From contig NC_081412.1 in NCBI RefSeq assembly GCF_030272615.1, forward strand, positions 18,081,932-18,145,931: DNA of 64,000 nt, given 5' to 3'. This stretch comes from Cryptomeria japonica (lineage: Eukaryota > Streptophyta > Pinopsida > Cupressales > Cupressaceae). The notes under the pieces are model-generated. The model was given only the letters and a program-made list of their open reading frames with translations, had not been told where the DNA came from and made no database searches. Below are positions 57,368-64,000 of this stretch, piece after piece; position 1 is the first letter of the stretch; each line of letters starts with the position of its first letter. The position numbers were made by a program, and so were the translations under genes.

Positions 57368-58544
57368 ATCATTACACCATTTTATCATTGCATTCAGGGC
57401 ATTTAGATGCATTTAAGTAAATCTCCAATCATTTCATTTACTTTCATTATTAGACATTAACGTGCATTCATTTAGTAATTTAGGTGTAGTTAGTTGTATC
57501 TTAAATTGTTAAATATCATCATTTAGGTTTATTTAAAAGTACTTGCACTTGGATTCATTTAGTTACATTTAAGTGCATTTTATAATAAAAAACATTCATT
57601 CATTCATATAATGCATTCATTTTCACTTAGTTATTCATTATCATTTTTATTGCATTAAGGTGCAGTTATTCATTCTCCCTTAGTTGTATTTTCTTTGCAT
57701 TATCATTTCCATTTATCACTTAGTCACATTTTATCTTAAGCCATTTACAATCACACATACTTAACATTTGTATTAACATTTGTTGGTTCACTTAAGTACA
57801 TACCTACATTATATTTTGTATAAACATTTCCTTCTTCATTTAATTACATTCATCTAGAAGTATACATAATATCTTCCTCAACATCTCATTCATTTAGATT
57901 CATCTTCCAAACATACATTATCTATCATGTCATCGTCGTATCATAAAAAATGAACACATATCATCAGATCATCATCATTATTCATTATCTAAACTCATCA
58001 TTTAACTTTATCATCATCTTTTACATCACATTAATAGGAGTACCCAAGTATCATCCATCAACACCTACATATACATGTTAGAAAATCATCCATAGCATGC
58101 ATATAAAAATCATAAAATCATATCATCACCACATGCATATAGAATAAAAAATCTTCCATGGCATAAATCTAAGCATCAATCGTCCATGGCATAAATCTAA
58201 GCGTACATCATAAATCATCATCCTGCATAAAACCATACATAACATCAATATGCATATCATCACCAAATAGGGGATCTCCTCATCTATCACATCATATATC
58301 ATCTCGCCAAAACATATGTATCAGAGTGCAGTGATGTCAAAAATATATCGGCTACCAAGAGCCATCCAAGTCACGGTCCAAAATAACAAATGTAACAAGT
58401 ACAGAAGCTCTCTCAAATGGTACTATGGCCAGATGCTGCACCACCACTACCCCTTGCCCCACCTGCACTATCTCATCATGGAGGACCCATAACACCACCA
58501 TTACTTTGCATCCTCTGAGATCGCTTTGATCTCACCTGACGCAT
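57368..58544. other. Gypsy C 3' non-coding region (after copia D)
   Basis: Quasi-repetitive AT-rich sequence with many CATTCATTTAG / CATTTAAGTGCATTT words. It continues the region left of copia D. Further right (58060-58260) CATAAATCTAAGC and CATCATC words recur. No ORF on either strand is supported. Confidence 0.55.
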
Positions 58545-60350
58545 CTATGAATAACTCAGTGGCCACTGACTGGATGGCACCACCTGCTCATATAAACCCC
58601 ACCAGTAGTCAATTCTCCCCCTACCCGCTGGAGGGCACTCAATAATGCATCCAACAAACCCTGTCCCTATGCTCCCTCCAAGGCCCGAACTCTCCCGTAG
58701 CTGAATAAGCCTATCCACTGCATGAACCTGCTCCCGCCTCACTACTGTCAATTCTGACTCCCATGCAAACAACTGAACATCCCTAGCTACAACCTCTGCC
58801 TCCATATCCTCCAGCTGAGTCTACAAAAATGCTATCATATGCTCTCGCAAGTCTCCCCTCCCATCCCCATAGGATCCTCTCCTCCACATGTATCTCCCTC
58901 TCCTACACCTATAGTTCCCTCTCCCATCTCCATAGGCGCCTCTCCCTCCCCAATATCCCTACCTCCTACTCTGGTTCCCCTCTATATCAACGGACCTTGT
59001 GATAGTCGCAATGGTTTCCTGCCTCTCCCTCTCCTCTACAACCGTCCTCCTCCACCACCTCCTCCTCCAAATCCACCCCCAACCCCAAATCCACCGCCCC
59101 CACCTCCCCCACCTCCATCTCCTCCACCGGCACCTCCATCTCCTCCTCCTACTCTTCGCCCTCCTCTCCTCCTCCATCACTGTCTCCTGTCCTCCTCAAA
59201 GGATGGTATCGGCTCCGCTAGATCTAAAATGTGTGGAGTAGGATGTGCAATACAGTATTGTGTATACTCCTCCGCCACCCCTGCATCCACAATCTCAGGA
59301 CTCATATGCCATGGTCTCACCTATAACGTGTAGAAATCTGCTAGGGCCTGATCATATGGTAACATTGGACCCCACTAAAATCTCTTCCGCACTGCACGTA
59401 CATACTCTCTTGATCCCCTAGGCAATCCCTGCCTCTGTCCAAACTGTCTCATCACCCATCCTAGTACCTATCTGTCTACATTGTAGGTTGTCCTACCAAT
59501 AAAAAACCATCTCACAAATACATACGGCAAGGCCTCTACATCATCCTCCCAAGGCTCACACTGAATATATGGCCTCCATATCACTGTATCTAGATCATCC
59601 AATGCCTGTCGCCACCACTCCAACTTCCCCAAGTGGGGCTAGCTCATCATACCTCCATACATATATACATAGGGTTGATCTGCCACCCTAAACCTTAGGC
59701 TAACTGGCTGTGTTACTGGCAAGCGCTCCCATGCCCAGATATGCAACAATGTAATCCCTATTCCTAGAGAACTTGTCTCTAGGTATACCACCTCATGTAG
59801 CTCCCTATAAAGATGCACTAACATGCATGGTCTTAATGCATAGCATGTCCCATTTATCACCATGTGCTCTATGACCTAGCCCCAACCAACGACCAATCCA
59901 TGCGAACGTCGATCAGGGCACAGTAAACCCCCCACAATGCCTGCCAAAACAATTGGTAGTGGCTCATACAAGGATGCTATCTCCTCCCATGCTACCGAGC
60001 CATCATGAATGTATACATCCTTTTCAAACATTCGTTGTACAGCTATAGTCCCCAAATCTCAATCATAGGTCACCAGATCCCCTCGGATAGGGATGTGCAA
60101 AATTTGCCACACATCCTCTAGTGTAACGGTCATCTCTCCCATTACCAAATGGAACGTACAGGTCTCACTATGCCACCGCTCGGCCAATGTTGTCATTAGT
60201 CCGCGATTTGTCTGAATCGTAGGAAGATATAACATATCATATAACCCGGTCACTGTGATACAATCAATCTCGGCCTCAGTCAACTGCCCTTGCAGTTGCT
60301 ACGTGGCTAGATGTCACTCCCGCATCTGTAAGATGGGAAGATCCTCCTAC
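58545..60350 (-). pseudogene. Plant mobile domain (PMD) ORF remnant, antisense in gypsy C
   Basis: Minus-strand frames read LTEAEIDCITVTGLYDMLYL, LAERWHSETCTFHLVMGEMT and VTLEDVWQILHIPIRGDLVT, which is the start of the plant mobile domain (aminotransferase-like PMD family). Further pieces read MFEKDVYIHDGSVAWEEIAS, WEDDVEALPYVFVRWFFIGR, FGQRQGLPRGSREYVRAVRK and PWHMSPEIVDAGVAEEYTQY, then a Gly/Asp-rich tail (59040-59165) and a short charged C-terminus (58545-58805). Stops near 60056, 59637 and 59380 and a frame change before 58805 make it a remnant. PMD proteins occur as host genes (MAIN/MAIL) and captured in transposons. The location behind gypsy integrase and the antisense orientation suggest a captured extra ORF of a Tat element. 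Confidence 0.78.
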
Positions 60351-60595
60351 ACATCCACACATCAACATACAATCAGTTGTTTTGTTTCAAACTTTATTAA
60401 GTTTAAACCTAGACTATCAATAGATACTTTGATCAAGTATCTTTAGGTCTCAACAGGTAAGCGATCATAGAAAACCTAGACTACAACAAACATTTATCAT
60501 AATGGCCTAGTCTAAATGGGGCTTCTATGATTCAAAACAACTTATGCATGCATCCACCCAACACTGACATCTGGAGATCATTTTTTTCCTAACAC
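60351..60595. other. Junction between gypsy C 3' region and copia E LTR
   Basis: No ORF. The junction of the two elements must lie about here, but with only one copia E LTR in the window I cannot set it exactly. No gypsy C 3' LTR was recognised. Confidence 0.4.
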
Positions 60596-61544
60596 TGGGG
60601 CATCTATTTTTTGGACAATAGCGTTATTTTGCTGACGATCGCGCTAAAACTATTGGGAAAAATGGTGTCTCAACCTTGCATTTATGTGAGGTTACTATTT
60701 ATAGTAAGTTTTCATTTGAGCACGAAATGGTGCGAAACTCTCCCTGAAGCTTCTGGTTGGCTAGATAAGCATTCCGGTAAAGTTGCGTCGCAAGGTCACA
60801 ACTAGTTTTGAAGATATTAAAGTTTTCGTCTTGGAGGGGTGCAATAAAATGTTTAAACTTAATTTTGGGGGCTTTAGAGGCTCCAAAATGCCCTGAAAAG
60901 TGGCTATAACTGGCGCAGCAGGTTACAAGGTGATAGAGCACTTCGCGAGCTTTTCGGTGCTTCAAACGGTTCGTCAATCGGACACCCGGTTCTCAAGTTA
61001 TGGCCTCCGGAAGTTTGTACTCTTGAAATAGGAAAAATAATCTGTATCGGATACATAAATGAGCTGTAAAAGGGAGTGACACGTTTTGATGTGTGCTTTA
61101 ATATGTCATAGGGCATCTAGAAGGGAGATAAGGTCGGCTACACCTTATTGGGTGGTTTTAGCCCATGGTTTTGTAATATCGTTTGACGGTTTCTTGTATT
61201 GTATCTCCTATTTATGAGGTGTGTGAGATAGAGGTTGGGTGTAAGAGTCCTATGGCTATTGAGTTGCCTCTGAATCTCTGATTAGTGGTACTCTTACGAA
61301 GAGCTTGCTCTGCAAGTATGTTGTAATCTATTTTTGATTGCTGAATAAAATATTGAGCTGCTTTTGGAGGGTGGGGTTTTTCTCCCGAAAGGGTTTTCCC
61401 CACGTAAATCATTGTGTTGTGGTATGAATGCTATTATATCTATTTCTATTTTCTGTAACTGTTGTAATAATCTGAAAAAGTTTTGCATTACCCTCCTCTC
61501 AAGGTTAGTGTAGGAAGTTGTTTCCGTTACTTAACTTCCTTACA
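60596..61544 (+). repeat. 5' LTR of copia E (start uncertain)
   Basis: The LTR ends CTTCCTTACA, two bases before the primer site. The start is proposed at TGGGGCATCTATTTTTTGG because a TG is needed and gypsy-type sequence ends just before. A polyadenylation-like GAATAAAAT lies at 61343-61351. Confidence 0.6.
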
Positions 61545-61546
61545 AG

Positions 61547-61559
61547 TGGTATCAGAGCC
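61547..61559 (+). other. Primer-binding site of copia E (tRNA-iMet type)
   Basis: TGGTATCAGAGCC, the full match to the initiator Met tRNA complement, two bases after the LTR end. Confidence 0.92.
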
Positions 61560-61671
61560 TGATCACCTTTGGTTTCAATTGTGGGCAGTTGGGTTTTTTT
61601 TTGAACTAATCCAAATTTGAGTGGGAGCTTGTGTAGAAGACACTTTTTGATCTTGTTGCAGGAATATTCAG

Positions 61672-64000
61672 ATGGCGAGTTCGTCAGGGAGAATAGAGGT
61701 GGAGAAATTTAATGGAAGTAATTTTGAGATGTGGAAGCTGAAGATGGAAGATCTGCTAATAGATCGAGATCTTTGGGATGCTATTGATGCGAATGTCCAA
61801 AGGCCCTCAGATCCTACTGCGATAGCTCAGTATGATGTTATGGACCGAAAAGCCAAGGGTCTAATCAGACTGTGCCTGGTAGACTCTGTTCTAATCAATG
61901 TCCATGAAGAAAACTCTGCAAAGAAGCTATGGACTAAGCTTGGTGAGATGTATCAAGTGAAAACTTTATTAAATCAAATTTTCTTAAGAAAGAAATTGTA
62001 TTCCTTGAAGATAGAAGAGGGTGGACGAATTGCAAACCACCTGGAAGCATTCAATATGTTGGTGGCTCAATTAGTATCCGTCGGTGTTAAGATGGACGAG
62101 GAGGAGAAATGTCAGATCTTGCTTTACTCTTTGCCTGATTCATGGGATTCTCTTGTTATGGCTATCGGTAGTACTTCTGTTGTTTTGAAATCTGAAGACG
62201 TGGTGGGTGCCCTACTCGGTGAAGAGATGCAAAGGAAGGTATCCATCAGTTCAAAGGAAGCCCTAACCATTCATGGAAGACCTAAGGAGAAAGGCAAGAA
62301 GAATGAGAAGCGCGACAAGTCCAAATCCAAAGGGAGATCGAAATCTCCTGGAAAGTCCAAAGTCATTTGCTGGAATTGCGGTAAACTGGGTCACATCCGT
62401 AAGGACTGCAAAGAAGAAAAGAAGAAGAAGAAAAAGAAAAAGTTCAATTCTGATTCTGAGTCTGACAAGGAAGATGGCGATGCATTTATTGTGGCTTTAG
62501 TGACTCATGCAGGTAATGATGCCTGGCTAATTGACTTAGGTGCATCTTTTCATATGACTTCTAATAGAAATTGGTTTTCTAAATATGAAGGATTTAATGG
62601 AGGTAAGGTGTACTTGGGTGATGATTCACCTCTAGACATTGTTGGTCGAGGTAAAGTTAGAATCAGGTTTTCTGATGGTAGAATAAAAAGGATTAATGGT
62701 GTGCTGCATATCCCTGGATTAAAACAAAACCTGTTATCTGTGAGCAAACTGATAGATGCGGGTGTGCAGGTAGTCTTTTCTGAAACAGGATGTAAGATGA
62801 TTAAGGGTGCTATGGTAGTTGCTAGAGGCGTCAGGTTTGGCACTTTGTATAAGCTTGAAGCATACACTGTTGAGTGTAATAGCACTTCTGTAAAAAGTAA
62901 ATCTGTGGATACTTCACTGGAAGATTTGAAGGTTTCACCTTCAGCAGATGGAAATGGTTTTTGGGTACCTAAGGGTGCTCTTTCATCTAAAGCAAAGTTA
63001 CCTGCAGAGAAGACTATGTTATGGCACCAGAGACTTGGCCACATTGGAGAAAAGGGTCTAAGGACATTGAAAAATAAAAATCTTGTTAAAGGTTTGAATG
63101 ATTGTAATCTTGACTTTGATTTCTGTGAGCATTGCATTTATGGAAAACAAAACCGCGTTCAGTTTTACTCGAGTTCTCATAAAACTTGTGGTGTTTTGGA
63201 TCTTATCCATTCTGATGTGTTTGGTCCAGTAGATGTCTCTTCGATTGGAAAATCCACATATTATGTTTCATTTATTGATGATTTTAGTAGAAGGACATGG
63301 GTATATTTTCTAAAGAGTAAATCTGAAGTTTTTAGTCGTTTTAAAGAATTTAAAGCAATGGTTGAGTTGTAGATTGGAAAGAAAATAAAATGTTTGAGAA
63401 CTGATAATGGCGGTGAGTTTTGCTCTAATGATTTTGATAGATTCTGTAAAGACTATGGAATTAACAGGCAGAAGACAACTCCGTATTCTCCACAGCAGAA
63501 TGGAGTTGCAGAAAGAATGAACAGGACACTGATGGAGAAGGCTAGGAGTATGTTGAGTGGTGCTGGTCTCGAACAAAAGTTTTGGGCTGAAGCTGTTGCC
63601 ATTGCTTGCTACCTGATTAACAGGTCTCCTACATCAGCTCTTGTTGATAAAACACCTATGGAAGCATGGTCAGGTCACAAGCCTTCATTGAGACATCTTA
63701 GAGTTTTTGGTTGTGAGGCATATGCACATGTGCCAAAGGAGAAGCGAACAAAGTTGGAGAACAAGACTGTGAAATGTATCTTCATCGGGTATAGTTATGG
63801 TGTGAAAGGATACAAGCTTTGGGACCCTGTTGCACAAAAGGTAATTCACAGTAGAAGTGTTATTTTTAGAGAAATTAAGTCTCCTTCTGTTACATTGCAG
63901 CCAGAACAGACTAAAAAAGAAGATGTGATTCAACTTCCTTCTACACCTGAAAGAGTTGAATCGAGACCCCTAAATAGGCAAGAATTTGAGGAGAGCTCGT
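61672..64000 (+). pseudogene. Copia E gag-pol polyprotein (one in-frame TAG, continues past window)
   Basis: The frame opens MASSSGRIEVEKFNGSNFEM and runs 566 codons to a TAG at 63370-63372. It then stays open to the window end. Gag has NFEMWKLKMEDLL near its start. The zinc knuckle is intact (CWNCGKLGHIRKDC, about 62369-62410), followed by a Lys-rich run. Protease reads AWLIDLGASFHMTSN, where the catalytic DSG is D-L-G. Integrase has HQRLGHIGEKG and FCEHCIYGK (HHCC intact), HSDVFGPVD, DNGGEFCSNDF and TPYSPQQNGVAERM, so all three catalytic residues are present. The stop falls in VEL*IGKKIKCLRTDNGG, where Gln is likely. The true ATG is chosen because it lies just after the leader and starts the gag motif. 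RT and RNase H are outside the window. Confidence 0.93.

Larger units (their letters stand above)
31500..60550 (+). mobile_element. Ty3/gypsy retrotransposon 'gypsy C' (Tat-type), broken by three insertions
   Basis: Pieces of one plus-strand gypsy element lie at about 31500-31914 (gag start), 39521-42727 (gag, protease, G-patch-like, spacer), 44172-49216 (RT, RNase H, archaeal RNase H, integrase, 3' region) and 57363-60550 (3' region with an antisense plant-mobile-domain ORF). Coding order, the two RNase H domains and the antisense extra ORF fit the Tat lineage. Copia B, a copia-B-type LTR and copia D interrupt it. The left end is lost at the LINE junction. I could not identify its LTRs, and the right end near copia E is uncertain. 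All coding parts carry stops. Confidence 0.75.
60596..64000 (+). mobile_element. Ty1/copia LTR retrotransposon 'copia E' (5' half, runs off the window)
   Basis: A 5' LTR (end fixed at 61544, start near 60596 uncertain), an iMet-type primer site at 61547 and a long gag-pol frame from 61672 show a copia element reaching past the window end. It is in the same orientation as copia A and B but belongs to another family, closer to copia A by gag, zinc knuckle and integrase wording. It is the least damaged coding region of the window. Confidence 0.9.

Noticed and set aside
58839-59333. Proline-rich plus-strand ORF (extensin-like look)
   Set aside because: It is the antisense reading of the Gly-rich tail and the end of the PMD frame, which has real similarity on the minus strand.
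1-64000. tRNA, rRNA or other structural RNA genes
   Set aside because: Only tRNA-complementary primer sites of retroelements were found; no full tRNA cloverleaf or rRNA sequence was recognised by eye.

Overview
The window looks like intergenic nuclear DNA from a seed plant with a large, repeat-rich genome. A conifer or other gymnosperm is my best guess, from the long nested LTR retrotransposons, the low GC and the TIR-type resistance-gene remnant, but nothing here proves the species. I see no intact host gene, tRNA, rRNA or CRISPR array. Nearly all sequence is transposable elements in several insertion layers, and many boundaries could be fixed to the base from LTR ends plus 5-bp target-site duplications (TSDs).

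Layout. 1-3034: AT-rich flank, a decayed repeat-type ORF family (about 1031-2724) and a TA-rich tract. 3035-14220: a complete minus-strand Ty3/gypsy element ('gypsy F', TSD ATTAT) that has lost gag, RT and the first RNase H, and carries a solo copia-type LTR at 10713-12209 (TSD CCTTT). 14226-17239: AT-rich DNA with nothing recognisable. 17240-27036, minus strand: a broken TIR-NBS (TNL-like) gene. Exon 1 (26496-27036) and a second exon (17240-17645) are separated by an 8.85-kb intron. About 8.26 kb of that intron is a Ty1/copia element ('copia A', 18139-26402, TSD TAAAA), itself split by a smaller LTR element ('element G', 20119-23936, TSD GTAAG).

27890-31500: a 5'-truncated minus-strand LINE (RT plus zinc-binding domain). 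31500 to about 60550: a Tat-type Ty3/gypsy element ('gypsy C', plus strand, with two RNase H domains, a G-patch-like segment and an antisense plant-mobile-domain ORF at its 3' side). It is broken by three insertions: copia B (31915-39520, TSD CTTAG), a copia-B-type LTR remnant (42728-44171) and copia D (49217-57362, minus strand, TSD TTATC). The 5' LTR of copia D was in turn hit by an unrelated solo LTR (55395-56167, TSD ATGAC). From about 60596 to the window end: the 5' half of a nearly intact copia element ('copia E') with one in-frame stop.

How it fits together. The elements are not a pathway; the window is a record of insertion and decay. Copia B, copia D and their solo or partial LTRs share a tRNA-iMet-type primer site, almost the same polypurine tract and a C-rich box near one LTR end, so they are related families. 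Most nonsense codons are explained by C-to-T changes (CAG to TAG, CGA to TGA), as expected for methylated, silenced elements. The items most worth a second look are the resistance-gene fragment with a degenerate P-loop running into an acidic tandem repeat, the antisense plant-mobile-domain ORF, the G-patch-like segment behind the gypsy protease, and the internally deleted gypsy F.
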